A stretch of 64,000 bases of DNA from Thiodiazotropha sp037384425 (GCA_037384425.1 JARROA010000017.1:1-64000), one strand, 5' to 3'. Shown: positions 1 to 10,397, counted from the stretch's first letter. Notes: generated by a model from the sequence alone, not told the origin. Made by a program: numbers and translations.

Positions 1-1050
1 GCCATCCGGGATGTCAAAAACCAGGGCAAGGTGGGCGAGCAGACCATCAAGGGCGCCAAGGAGGCACTCTCGGCCGGGTCCAACGCGGGTGCCTTTGCCG
101 GCGCCAAAGCGGAACTGGGTCTCAAAGGCTCGGCTGACTGGAAGCGCCCATCTCAAAAACCGAAATACGGCGAGAAATTCGAACCCTCGGAGTTCCAAGC
201 TCTGGGCAGTATCGGCTACACCGTCACCGGGATGGTCGGCATCGGCGGCAAGTTCGATCTGAAGATCGGCTTCGACCAGACCAGCCAGCGCTTTGTCATG
301 CGCTTTACCGCCGAGGCCTGCCTGGGGCCCGGCTTTGGGGGTCAGGTCGATATCACCGTCGGCATCGGCCAATGCTGGGATTTCATCACCCTGGTGCACG
401 GCCAGCTCAAACGCCACGACTTCAGCTATATGGACTTCTTCGAAAAGGAGAACGATGAGTCGGGTATCGATGTGTTCGAGCTGTTCAGCGCCTGGGCCTG
501 GAAGATGCTCAAGTCAGGTAACCTGCCGGCGGCGGGGGCGGCCATTGCGGTAGGGGCTTCGGCGGAAATGGTTATCGAAATATTGAGTGATGCTCGAGGT
601 ATAATTCGAGAATGGGAGCGAACTGAAACCGTTCAAAAGCAAACTGATGAATTGATCAATACACTGCACGAGAAACCGGAACTGCTCAAATACCTGACCC
701 CTGAAACCAAGGGCCGCATTCTCTACGACCTGCTATCGGTGCCAGTCGACTGGAGTGAACGACTCAGCAACTGGTCCAGCCTTGACATCAATAAACGTCG
801 TGAAGAGGCTGCGCTTATTCTAATTCGTGAAGGCGTTATCAGCTGGACGGATTGGCGCGAGACCCTTGAACACATGGGTGAAATACAGAGCGGCAGGCTA
901 ATACCTCGGGTTGCCCCTAATGCCACTCACGAGCAAAAAGCTCAGCGCGTGCGCGAAAATATTGCCTGGCTACAAAGCGAACTACTGAACGATGAAGAGG
1001 ATTGGAACGCGCTGCAAGCTCATCTCAGTAAACTTCCGGCGCAAGAATGA
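1..1050 (+). CDS. C-terminal part of a T6SS effector-like protein (BTH_I2691/VasX-like), 5' partial
   Basis: The reading frame is open from the first base, so the gene begins outside the window; about 349 residues are visible. The first part is rich in glycine and alanine (a GAFAGAKAELGLKG stretch), followed by alternating glycine/beta segments such as GMVGIGGKFDLKIGF and GPGFGGQVDITVGIG. This pattern is what I recall from C-terminal regions of large type VI secretion effectors of the BTH_I2691/VasX-like group, which are thought to act on target membranes. A hydrophobic helix (LPAAGAAIAVGASAEMVIEI) lies about halfway, and the last 150 residues are helical and charged. G+C falls sharply near base 550, suggesting that the C-terminal half was exchanged. 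The stop codon is one base before the start of the lipoprotein gene, as in effector-immunity pairs. The family call rests on remembered motifs and is moderate; the secretion role is inference. Confidence 0.55.
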   Translation, partial: AIRDVKNQGKVGEQTIKGAKEALSAGSNAGAFAGAKAELGLKGSADWKRPSQKPKYGEKFEPSEFQALGSIGYTVTGMVGIGGKFDLKIGFDQTSQRFVMRFTAEACLGPGFGGQVDITVGIGQCWDFITLVHGQLKRHDFSYMDFFEKENDESGIDVFELFSAWAWKMLKSGNLPAAGAAIAVGASAEMVIEILSDARGIIREWERTETVQKQTDELINTLHEKPELLKYLTPETKGRILYDLLSVPVDWSERLSNWSSLDINKRREEAALILIREGVISWTDWRETLEHMGEIQSGRLIPRVAPNATHEQKAQRVRENIAWLQSELLNDEEDWNALQAHLSKLPAQE

Positions 1051-1051
1051 A

Positions 1052-1927
1052 ATGAAACGAAACCAGAAATCTCTGCTTGTCGTCGTCCTGCTAATAACCT
1101 CTCTACCGGGTTGTTCTGGCGTTGACAAAGCTGCAGTCGAATCCCTTAAACAGAGGACAATTGATCAGCTTATCTTCGTGAAAGGCGGCACCTTCATGAT
1201 GGGTGATTTAGGTTTCACCGACAAGGATGGTCAGTTTCATAACTTCACAAACGACGCCAATGTATTTCCTGCCCATCAAGTAACACTAAGTAGCTACAGC
1301 ATCCAAGCTAATGAAGTTACTTTCAGAGACTATGATCTTTATTCCAGTATTATTGGAGGCGAAACCATATTAGAGGAATTTCGAGGTGAAGTGTACACAC
1401 AGCCTACTTATCCAGCCGATGGAATGACTTGGTACCAAGCACGCAACTACTGCCAATGGCTCGGCCAACAGATCGGCTACCCCATGGACCTGCCCACCGA
1501 AGCCCAGTGGGAATACGCCGCCCGCAGTCGGGGCCAGGCCGTCGCCCACGCCACCAACAACGGCGATATCGAATACGGCGTCAACTACCGCGACCCCGTA
1601 AAAGAGCACAACCCCATGCCCGTCGGCTCCTGGCCCCCCAACCCCCTGGGCATCTACGACATGACCGGTAATGTGGATGAGTGGATGTTGGATTTATGGC
1701 ACCCGTACACAGAAGAACCAAAAACCAATCCGAGCTATAACTCAAAAGAAGATGCCTATTATGCAGTGAGCCGAATGACAAGAGGCTCCGGCGTGATAGG
1801 TGGCAAAGGCCAGATTCAATTGTATCGACGAGCCAAACGAAAACCCGATCAAACCGGCGCCGGCATCGGCATCCGCTGCGTAGCCAACCATCCCGAGCCG
1901 ATCAAAGCTGTGAGTCCTGAAAAGTAG
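1052..1927 (+). CDS. SUMF1/FGE-sulfatase-fold lipoprotein, candidate immunity protein (copy 1)
   Basis: A 291-residue lipoprotein. ATG at 1052 is chosen over the upstream in-frame codon at 992 because it gives a clean lipoprotein signal: KRNQK, a hydrophobic core, then LPGC with Cys21. The FGE-sulfatase domain runs from about residue 40 (FVKGGTFMMGD) through NEVTFRDYD, MTWYQARNYCQWLG, LPTEAQWEYAARSRG and MTGNVDEWMLD to a final GIRCVANHP. The paired catalytic cysteines of true formylglycine-generating enzymes are not evident, so a binding role is more likely than catalysis. It starts one base after the effector-like gene stops, implying translational coupling. The middle (about 1430-1675) is much more G+C-rich than the flanks, a mosaic pattern. 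Fold is sure; an immunity function is inferred from position and lipidation. Confidence 0.75.
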   Translation: MKRNQKSLLVVVLLITSLPGCSGVDKAAVESLKQRTIDQLIFVKGGTFMMGDLGFTDKDGQFHNFTNDANVFPAHQVTLSSYSIQANEVTFRDYDLYSSIIGGETILEEFRGEVYTQPTYPADGMTWYQARNYCQWLGQQIGYPMDLPTEAQWEYAARSRGQAVAHATNNGDIEYGVNYRDPVKEHNPMPVGSWPPNPLGIYDMTGNVDEWMLDLWHPYTEEPKTNPSYNSKEDAYYAVSRMTRGSGVIGGKGQIQLYRRAKRKPDQTGAGIGIRCVANHPEPIKAVSPEK

Positions 1928-2000
1928 CGAACTGATTAACGACGAGGAAGACTGGAACGCGCTTCAAGCTCATCTGCGAAAACTGCCGGCACAAGAGTGA
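1926..2000 (+). pseudogene. Remnant duplicate of the effector-like gene's 3' end
   Basis: Directly after the stop of the first lipoprotein gene, the sequence can be read as SELINDEEDWNALQ followed by AHLRKLPAQE and TGA at 1998-2000. This is nearly identical to the last residues of the effector-like protein (SELLNDEEDWNALQ, then AHLSKLPAQE, bases 976-1050). Only about 24 codons remain, with no start. The DNA differs mostly at synonymous positions, so the copy is old. It shows that an earlier effector-lipoprotein unit stood here, or that this tail was left behind by recombination. Confidence 0.8.
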
Positions 2001-2001
2001 A

Positions 2002-2100
2002 ATGAAACACGACCTGAAATTATTTATTGGGATCGCCCTATTGATAACCTCAGTACCCGGATGTTCTGGAGATGATCGACCAGGCATGGGGTCAGAGTAA
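2002..2100 (+). pseudogene. Truncated duplicate of the SUMF1 lipoprotein gene (signal peptide only)
   Basis: ATG at 2002 follows the remnant effector tail by one base, exactly as at 1050/1052. It encodes 32 residues beginning MKHDLKLFIGIALLITS and containing the lipobox VPGCSGDD. This matches the first lipoprotein's start (MKRNQ, LLITSLPGCSGVD). The frame is cut off by TAA at 2098-2100 inside the palindrome at 2088-2115. It is a dead copy of a third lipoprotein, unless the 11-residue lipopeptide it would release has a role of its own. Confidence 0.8.
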
Positions 2101-2839
2101 ATTTACTCTGACCCCGTCCGGTTTTGGTGTCGATAACATAGTTGAGTTTGTACAATTTGTCTTTCATCAGCTCAATAATGAAAACTTTGATTATCTTGGT
2201 TTTATCGAAGAAAACGCCTTTGATGTTTTGACTACCATTTGTTATTGGCATGTGCGTACTGGTCAAGAGTTAGTTAAGTTTGTCGGTAAGAGTTTTGACT
2301 ACGTCGAGCAATGGGCGACAAGAGAAATGGAACTCGCCGCTGATGCAGAAGATCTGGCACGGCGTGTTCTTGGACACAGCCACGACATGCTGCGATTTAT
2401 GCCTCCCGAAGCAAAAGGCGCACTACTCTATCATCTGACAGAGACCTTCTGGCTCTCCAGCACAGGTACTTTCTGGATATCTCGTGAAGAATTGCAGGAA
2501 GATGCTACCCTGAAGATCCTTTCGTTAATTCAGACCCGTAGGGAGTTTCGCGAAGTCTGCGAGCACATGACGGAGGATGGCACAAAAAGCGTTCGAGACG
2601 ATCCATATCAGGCAGGTTACGATCGATTAGAAACGTTGTTTGATTTCAGTCAATACAACCGCTTTCTTCAGCTACAGATCGACTGGCGGACTGAGGAACG
2701 CCAGAAAAAACTCGACGAAATGAAAGCGCGCAAGGAAAAACGGCTTTCCGTGATTCGAAGACTCAACGATATCTACCCTGAGGAACCCAGGCGTTGGGCA
2801 TCGATTCAAGAGACCTTTAACCCTCAGACTGTCGCATAA
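2072..2839 (+). CDS. N-terminally truncated paralogue of the effector-like C-terminal region
   Basis: The frame gives 255 residues from ATG 2072, but its first 16 codons cross the palindrome and are probably not native. From about GFGVDNIVEF onward it matches the C-terminal half of the effector-like protein. For example HQLNNENFDYLGFIEENAFDV lines up with a GQLKRHDFSYMDFFEKEN region, and MLRFMPPEAKGALLYHL with LLKYLTPETKGRILYDL. The glycine-rich N-terminal part is missing. A basic helical tail (RKEKRLSVIRRLND) is unique to this copy. It has no convincing ribosome site and may be an orphan C-terminal cassette kept for recombination, or a pseudogene still open in frame. The lipoprotein gene follows 5 bases after its stop. 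G+C is clearly lower than in the core genes. Confidence 0.6.
   Translation: MIDQAWGQSKFTLTPSGFGVDNIVEFVQFVFHQLNNENFDYLGFIEENAFDVLTTICYWHVRTGQELVKFVGKSFDYVEQWATREMELAADAEDLARRVLGHSHDMLRFMPPEAKGALLYHLTETFWLSSTGTFWISREELQEDATLKILSLIQTRREFREVCEHMTEDGTKSVRDDPYQAGYDRLETLFDFSQYNRFLQLQIDWRTEERQKKLDEMKARKEKRLSVIRRLNDIYPEEPRRWASIQETFNPQTVA
2088..2115. repeat. Perfect 28-bp palindrome at the junction of two truncated genes
   Basis: Bases 2088-2101 read GGGGTCAGAGTAAA and 2102-2115 are their exact reverse complement. The palindrome supplies the premature stop of the truncated lipoprotein, and the 5'-truncated effector paralogue begins directly after it. I associate this GGGGTCAGAGT-type palindrome with dispersed repeats near REP-associated (Y1) transposases in gammaproteobacteria, but no transposase is present here. 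Confidence 0.85.
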
Positions 2840-2844
2840 AACTG

Positions 2845-3948
2845 ATGAAGCGCATTTCTATATTCTTAACGTTGCTCCTATCCCTTGGGTGTGAAAATAC
2901 CACCTCTGGTTTTGAAACACCTGAAGGCCCAATCACTCCAGACGGTTATCGACCACCGCCCCCAACAAAAGAGAACATCGAGAAGATGGTACGCGACGCA
3001 ATTAAAAACATGGTCTTTGTGGAGGGCGGTACTTACATGATGGGTAATTTTATTTGTCTTGACGGCGATCTAAATGAGAACGTCAAAAAATATCAGATCG
3101 AACTCATCTTTTGTCGCACAGACGAGGGACCTCTTCACAAAGTAAGACTCGACAGTTTTAGCCTCAATAAATATGAAATTAGTTATTACGAATATGATCT
3201 GTTTACTCAAGCTACAAATAGACCATGGATCCAATATGACATATTGAACCCAAAGTGGTGGGGGCAAAGCAGCAGCTACGAATCTGCAAAAAGACGTTTT
3301 TCTAAATTAAGGACCGGCGAAATGCCAGCTGCTATCGATTGGTTCCAGGCAAGTGATTACTGTCGATGGTTGGGAACAGTTACCGGCTTGCCAGTCGAAT
3401 TACCGACCGAGGCGGAATGGGAATTTGCCGCGAGAAATCGTGGACAGGATTTCCCCTATGCCACTGACAACGGAAGAATTGAGCCAGGAAGAAACTATCC
3501 ATCCAAAGCCGAAGACAAACGACAGCCCGTTAAAAGTTTTATACCAAACCTATTAGGGCTCTATAACATGAGCTTCAATGTAATGGAGTGGGTGAGTGAT
3601 TGGTATGACGAAAACTATTACAAACAATCACCAGTGGATAATCCACAAGGGCCACAACATGGTCGAGGAAAAGTCCTGAGAGGCGGGGTGGCCGAAAACA
3701 AGCCTTCATTCAACCATAATTTTGGGCGTGTAGCGAAAGACATAGATTACACGCATGACAAGGAAATACTCGAGATGTTTAACTTTAGCGAAGGCGATGC
3801 GCTTTTTAAACACGGCGCCCGCTGTGCTATCCATCTCTCAGAGCCCATTGACATCAACAACCTAAAAATCGATCTCTCAAAACCCGCCCCTGACAGCCGG
3901 GCAGAATGGCTCGCGACCAAGGATGGCCGTACCTCATCTTCAAACTGA
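2845..3948 (+). CDS. SUMF1/FGE-sulfatase-fold lipoprotein, candidate immunity protein (copy 2)
   Basis: A 367-residue lipoprotein: short basic start (MKRISIF), hydrophobic core, then LSLGC with Cys17. After a proline-rich linker (ITPDGYRPPPPTKEN) the FGE-sulfatase domain begins at MVFVEGGTYMMGNF. It continues through NKYEISYYEYDLF, AIDWFQASDYCRWLG, LPTEAEWEFAARNRG and YNMSFNVMEWVSDW to HGARCAIHLSEP. It is longer than copy 1 by an insertion near residues 70-90 and a C-terminal extension. As in copy 1, the catalytic cysteine pair of active FGE is not seen. The two lipoproteins agree in the domain core and differ elsewhere, as expected of immunity proteins with different partners. The gap to the upstream truncated paralogue is 5 bases. 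Fold is sure; the role is inferred. Confidence 0.75.
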   Translation: MKRISIFLTLLLSLGCENTTSGFETPEGPITPDGYRPPPPTKENIEKMVRDAIKNMVFVEGGTYMMGNFICLDGDLNENVKKYQIELIFCRTDEGPLHKVRLDSFSLNKYEISYYEYDLFTQATNRPWIQYDILNPKWWGQSSSYESAKRRFSKLRTGEMPAAIDWFQASDYCRWLGTVTGLPVELPTEAEWEFAARNRGQDFPYATDNGRIEPGRNYPSKAEDKRQPVKSFIPNLLGLYNMSFNVMEWVSDWYDENYYKQSPVDNPQGPQHGRGKVLRGGVAENKPSFNHNFGRVAKDIDYTHDKEILEMFNFSEGDALFKHGARCAIHLSEPIDINNLKIDLSKPAPDSRAEWLATKDGRTSSSN

Positions 3949-4007
3949 GCAAACAGCACGCCGAAACAAGGCACGTCACTTAACAATAAACAGGGCGTGT
4001 CACGTCC

Positions 4008-4170
4008 AGGCCGCCGAGCTCAACATGACCGGCTCCACGGTGGCCTATACCTGCGAGGCGACCTTGAATCCCCGGGCGGACCCTACGTCCGCGCCTTCCC
4101 GCTCAAGTGGGTGCTGCCGATGCGGATCGGTGCTCGAATATGCTTCCGATGTGGTATTAACCATCAACCG
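4008..4170 (+). pseudogene. Frameshifted G+C-rich coding remnant
   Basis: The 335 bases between the second lipoprotein gene and the Na/Pi cotransporter have no intact gene. Bases from about 4008 read AAELNMTGSTVAYTCEA in one frame. After a shift near 4060 they continue in another as ESPGGPYVRAFPLKWVLPM, then RIGARICFRCG. Both pieces look like real protein and match the high G+C of the visible effector N-terminal part, unlike the A+T-rich lipoprotein gene before them. It may be left over from another effector copy. I cannot name the domain. Confidence 0.4.
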
Positions 4171-4283
4171 TAAAACAAATCTGTGAGATACAGAATAAAC
4201 ATCACAACTCAATCGAAACTCTGGGACTGAAGCCGGAAAACAGTACAAGGTAGATAACCTTGTTGTTTATCTTAAGAGGAGAT

Positions 4284-6104
4284 CTATTCTGAGACCGCTA
4301 CCTGCGGTTCGGTTAACGCCATTTCGTCATAGTCCACCAACTGCGCAATGCGATCGGCAAAGTGATAGATGCGATGCAGTTTGTCGATCAGCTCGACCTC
4401 CACCGTATAGGTGGAGAGGCGGTTGGGTGCGTCGGCCACCAGGCGGGTCGCCTGATGGCTGGAGGCGGCGTCGAACAGCTGCTCCACGGTGGTACGCATA
4501 CCGATGACCTGATCGGCCCTTTCTTTATCGTGCATTTTCACCGCACGCACGGCGAGTTCGACCGCCTGGTAAATCTGGGTGTGAAGATGCTGCATCATGC
4601 GCTGGGTCTCGGGGCTAATCTTCAGCTGCTCCTGGATCATTTTCTGTCCCAGGTTCACCAAATCGCGTTCGATCAGGTCGGCCATGTTCTCCAGGTCGTT
4701 GATGATCGACATCAGTCGCAGTACGGAGGCGGATTGTGTCTCTGACAGCGTCTTGCGGCTGAGACGACCGAGATAACTCACGATATGCTTGTGCAGCACG
4801 TCCACTTTCTCGTCCATCTCACGGATCTGTGAGAGCATCGGCTTGTCACCGCTCATGATGGCAGGGAGGATCTCCTGCAGCATCTTTTCCACCTGCCCTC
4901 CTGTTCGGCTGATCTCCAGACGCACCATGTCCAATGCCAGTGAAGGGGTTTCGAGCAACTCCTCATCCAAATAGCGCGGTTTGGTTATTGGAAGCTCTTC
5001 CAACGGTTTGTCAGGCACCAATAATTCGACCAAGCGTGCGAGACTGCCGGTAAAGCCAATGAAGATAAACGTATTTGCCAGATTGAAGATGGTGTGAGCA
5101 TTGGCGATCTGGCGGGGGGCATCGGCCGCCAGTCTTTCGGCCTCAGGCAGAGTGGATGAAGTAGGCGAGAGCATGATCACGAATTCGGCCAAATTGGGAA
5201 TGAAGGCCAACCAAAGCAATACACCGGCTATGTTGAACAGGACATGAACAATCGAGGCCCGCACCGCTTCACGGGGTTTGCCAATCGAGGCAAGTATGGC
5301 CGTGACGCAGGTACCGATATTGGCGCCAAATGCTAGTGCTATACCGGCGGGCAGGGTGATGATGTTCTGACTCGCCATCACGATCACAATACCCAAGGTC
5401 GCTGCCGACGATTGCACCAGAGCGGTGAAAACTGCAGCAACCGTAATGCCGATCAGAGGCTGTTCCATTTTCACCATGAGATCGAGAAAGGGCTGGTAGT
5501 TGCGTAGGGGTGACATGGCATCGCTCATGATGTCCATGCCGAAAAAGATCATCCCCAATCCCATCAGCATCCCGCCGTAGTTCCTGACTCTATCGTCCTT
5601 TGAGAAAAACCATCCACTAAAGCCAAGGGCGATCATCAGCATGGCATACTTCGTCACTTTAAAAGCAACGATCTGAACAGTGAAAGTGGAGCCGATGTTG
5701 GCGCCCAGGATGACGCCGATGGACTGGGACATGGACATCAGGCCGGCCGAGATGAAGCCCACCACCAACACCGTAGTAACCGAGGAGGATTGAATGACGG
5801 CTGTGACGAAGGCGCCGGTGAACGCCCCCATGAAGCGGTTGGTCGTGAGCTTGGCCATGACCACCTTCATGCGTTCGCCCGCCACCGCTTTGAGTGCCTC
5901 CGCCATCTGTTCCATGCCGAAGAGAAACAGGGCCAGACCGCCGAACAGCTGAATCGTCATCTTGGTCCAGTCGGGCGCTGTGGTCAGCGGATCTTCGGCA
6001 TAGCCGACCCGCCAGTAGACCAGCAGGGCGAGGAAGGTCAGCAGGACGCTGATGATGGGCTTTGTCGTTTTTGCTGTATTTCTTGTTAGGTCAAATGGAC
6101 TCAT
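4284..6104 (-). CDS. Na/Pi cotransporter family protein with C-terminal PhoU-like domain
   Basis: 606 residues. After one N-terminal membrane segment come two inverted Na/Pi-cotransporter repeats, each with the family's glutamine-serine motif: QSSSVTT at about residues 105-111 and QSSAATLG at about 231-238. Each is followed by a GANIGS/GANIGT loop. From about residue 390 the chain is soluble and helical, like PhoU domains that control phosphate flux. The predicted role is sodium-coupled phosphate movement across the inner membrane. The gene overlaps the universal stress protein gene by 4 bases and is last in a ppk1-usp-transporter operon, which ties phosphate transport to polyphosphate synthesis. 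Import or export cannot be decided from the sequence; the E. coli relative YjbB has been reported as an exporter. Confidence 0.9.
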   Translation of the reverse strand: MSPFDLTRNTAKTTKPIISVLLTFLALLVYWRVGYAEDPLTTAPDWTKMTIQLFGGLALFLFGMEQMAEALKAVAGERMKVVMAKLTTNRFMGAFTGAFVTAVIQSSSVTTVLVVGFISAGLMSMSQSIGVILGANIGSTFTVQIVAFKVTKYAMLMIALGFSGWFFSKDDRVRNYGGMLMGLGMIFFGMDIMSDAMSPLRNYQPFLDLMVKMEQPLIGITVAAVFTALVQSSAATLGIVIVMASQNIITLPAGIALAFGANIGTCVTAILASIGKPREAVRASIVHVLFNIAGVLLWLAFIPNLAEFVIMLSPTSSTLPEAERLAADAPRQIANAHTIFNLANTFIFIGFTGSLARLVELLVPDKPLEELPITKPRYLDEELLETPSLALDMVRLEISRTGGQVEKMLQEILPAIMSGDKPMLSQIREMDEKVDVLHKHIVSYLGRLSRKTLSETQSASVLRLMSIINDLENMADLIERDLVNLGQKMIQEQLKISPETQRMMQHLHTQIYQAVELAVRAVKMHDKERADQVIGMRTTVEQLFDAASSHQATRLVADAPNRLSTYTVEVELIDKLHRIYHFADRIAQLVDYDEMALTEPQVAVSE

Positions 6105-6573
6105 GGTTTTACCAGGGTTACCGGTATCGGACAGAGACGGATCAGTTGTTCGGCCTTTGAACCCAGAAGGATGTCTTTCAGACTGGAGCGTCCCTTGTTG
6201 CCGAGCACCAGTAGCTCGGGTGCGGTCTTCTCGACCACCTGCAGTACTTTGGTGACCGTGAGCCCTGATACCAGAACGATCTCCGCCTTTTTCAGCACGC
6301 TCTTGATCTCCGGATGAGCCTCTCTCTGCTGCTGGATCAGCTCCTCCATCATCTCTGCGGCGATATCCTCCATCCGCTTGAGCAGCTTCTTCTCGCCCTT
6401 TTTCACTTTCTTGTCGGCGTAGTAACCGCCAGCCTGGTCGTGAATCACATGCAGTATGATCAGACGGTCATCCAGTCGTTTGGCGAGTTTTGCCGCGTAG
6501 ACCAGGGCTCTGATGGAGTGGTCCGAGAAGTCAATTGCGACCAGGATGGCCGGTTGTTCTTCCGTCTCCGCCA

Positions 6574-6574
<1 letters not shown>
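6101..6574 (-). CDS. Universal stress protein, UspA family
   Basis: 157 residues, one Usp domain. The N-terminus has the usual beta strand and Asp (AILVAIDFSDHS). The C-terminal end has the complete ATP-binding motif G-2X-G-9X-G-S: GNKG, nine residues, then GS. It is therefore of the ATP-binding type. A lysine-rich insertion (DKKVKKGEKKLLKR) follows the second strand. Its start overlaps the ppk1 stop (TAATG), and its end overlaps the transporter start by 4 bases, so the three genes are translated together. A stress or energy-sensing role linked to polyphosphate metabolism is suggested by context only. Confidence 0.93.
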
Positions 6575-8802
<2,228 letters not shown>

Positions 8803-8834
8803 GGCGGCTCTTGGGTAGTCAGGTAAAGGTTCGG

Positions 8835-8890
8835 GTCATACGGACCAATTCTTTTAATTATATGCCCTGTTCCGAATTCTGTATCCAATG
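8835..8890 (-). promoter_or_regulatory. Candidate sigma-70 promoter for the ppk1 operon
   Basis: On the minus strand a perfect TATAAT lies at 8862-8857, about 55 bases before the ppk1 start. Upstream at the usual distance the sequence is only a weak -35 (GGATAC, spacing 18). No clear Pho box is seen here. Confidence 0.4.
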
Positions 8891-9006
8891 GCCTGAGTTT
8901 GGCGCGCGAATCGGGAGTGCTGGTTTTGGCGGGTGGAGGGTCTACGCTCCGGCAGACACATCGGGCTCTCTGCGGGTCTGGCTCCAATCGCGCATGTATT
9001 GCCTGT

Positions 9007-9032
9007 TTTCGGTGCGGCTTGCCGCACCGAAA
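9007..9032. repeat. Palindromic repeat, GGTGCGGC family
   Basis: Two 12-base arms (TTTCGGTGCGGC and its reverse complement) surround TT. It is one of several copies of this element in the window. It lies in the 308-base gap between ppk1 and the phosphoglycerate mutase gene. That gap also has a short direct repeat, CGGGTCTGGCTCC, near 8974 and 9057, and no gene. Confidence 0.85.
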
Positions 9033-9110
9033 CATCGCTTAAGCATGCGGCATTCGGGTCTGGCTCCGCTTTCCATGCCTCACAGGCGATCTACTCTAAC
9101 GGTCAGATCA

Positions 9111-10385
9111 TCAACGGAAATAGTCGCCATCCTCGAGCTTGAGATTCTCCAGGCGGTTCATCTGATCCAGCAGAGTGACCAGGAAATCGCGACTGTTGAT
9201 GCGGCCCAGTCCGCCAGAGGCGCAGCTGCGCTCCCCGAACGCCTGGCAGTTGTCGATACGGCACTGGGGGCCGTAGACCAGTCCCGGTACCGGATCGCCG
9301 CAGTGGCGCCCGCTGTTGCTGTCGGTCGAGTGATCACCGGTGATGCCGATCACCAGCGTCTCGTCCAGCAGCGGGGCGATGGCGTCATCGATGTGGCCCA
9401 GCAGGGCGCGCTTGGCGACGGGATCCAGGTCATGGGAACAGATGTCGGGTCCCTTGATATGCAGAAACACCAGGTCGTGTTCCTGCAGCGCAGCCCGTGC
9501 CGTTTCCACTTTTTTTGTCAGGTCGGTCTCCGGCAGGGCAGTGAATGCCGGGTCGCGGTAGAGGGTATAGCCGAAGAGGCTACCCAGCCCGAGCACGGTC
9601 TGTTCTCCGGAGACGACGGCAGCGTTGAGCTTGAAGTGCTGCAACAAAGTGTTCAGTCTCGGCAGTTTTCCGGGACTGCGGCAGATCACACCGTTGGCCG
9701 GCAGCAGACCCTCGGCGATTCGCTGCTGATTGATGGGGTGTCCTTCAAACAGTTCATGGATGCGCTGGGTGAAACGATTGACTGCGGCCGCGGTGCGATC
9801 GGCCTCGGGGTCTTTCTGGTGCAGCGGAAGGCAGGTCTGGACGCCCTGCTTGCGGTAGTGGTTGCCGGGATCGGTGTTGCCGATATTGGGTGAGAGATCT
9901 TCGCCGCTCAGCTTGAGTACCACCCGATGCTGGGTGGCCGGATGCAGACTGGCACGGATGCCGTCGCCCAGGTCGAGCTCGCCGACCTCCGCCGCCAGTC
10001 GGTCGAAACCTTCGCTGACGCGCCCAGCGCGCCGATCGATGATGTCGAAATGGTCGCCCGATTTTTCCAAAGTGGCGAAATTGCAGCGGATGTAGAGTGC
10101 CTGCTCCTTGTGGTTGAATCCGATGCCGGCGGCTTCGACCGGGCCGCGGGGAAGCTTCAGGGCCGAGCGCAGGGGAAGCCCGAAAAGCAGGCTGATGCCG
10201 GTGTGGGTGCCGACCGGCATGCCTGGAGAGAGCGGGTCGATCAGACCACACTGGCCGGCACCGGCGAGACGATCCATGTTGGGTGTCGGTGCCGCTTCCA
10301 GCGGTGTCATGCCGCCGAAACCGGGTATTCCGCGATCGCCGAGTCCGTCGATAATGATCATCAGGCCTTTATGGGCGGTCAGCAC
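9111..10385 (-). CDS. Archaeal-type 2,3-bisphosphoglycerate-independent phosphoglycerate mutase family protein
   Basis: 424 residues of the alkaline-phosphatase superfamily. The N-terminal metal site is clear (MIIIDGLGDRG), as is the TPNMDRLA segment typical of archaeal ApgM enzymes. The GMPVGTHTG stretch occupies the nucleophile region. C-terminal metal ligands appear in IKGPDICSHD and GITGDHSTDSNSGRHCGDP. Known members interconvert 2- and 3-phosphoglycerate. It follows a 2-phosphoglycerate-kinase-like gene by 12 bases, so the two are probably one operon that handles 2-phosphoglycerate. Because this family also includes other phosphomutases and phosphatases, the exact substrate is not certain. 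Confidence 0.8.
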   Translation of the reverse strand: MLTAHKGLMIIIDGLGDRGIPGFGGMTPLEAAPTPNMDRLAGAGQCGLIDPLSPGMPVGTHTGISLLFGLPLRSALKLPRGPVEAAGIGFNHKEQALYIRCNFATLEKSGDHFDIIDRRAGRVSEGFDRLAAEVGELDLGDGIRASLHPATQHRVVLKLSGEDLSPNIGNTDPGNHYRKQGVQTCLPLHQKDPEADRTAAAVNRFTQRIHELFEGHPINQQRIAEGLLPANGVICRSPGKLPRLNTLLQHFKLNAAVVSGEQTVLGLGSLFGYTLYRDPAFTALPETDLTKKVETARAALQEHDLVFLHIKGPDICSHDLDPVAKRALLGHIDDAIAPLLDETLVIGITGDHSTDSNSGRHCGDPVPGLVYGPQCRIDNCQAFGERSCASGGLGRINSRDFLVTLLDQMNRLENLKLEDGDYFR

Positions 10386-10397
10386 ATTGGGCTCCTG

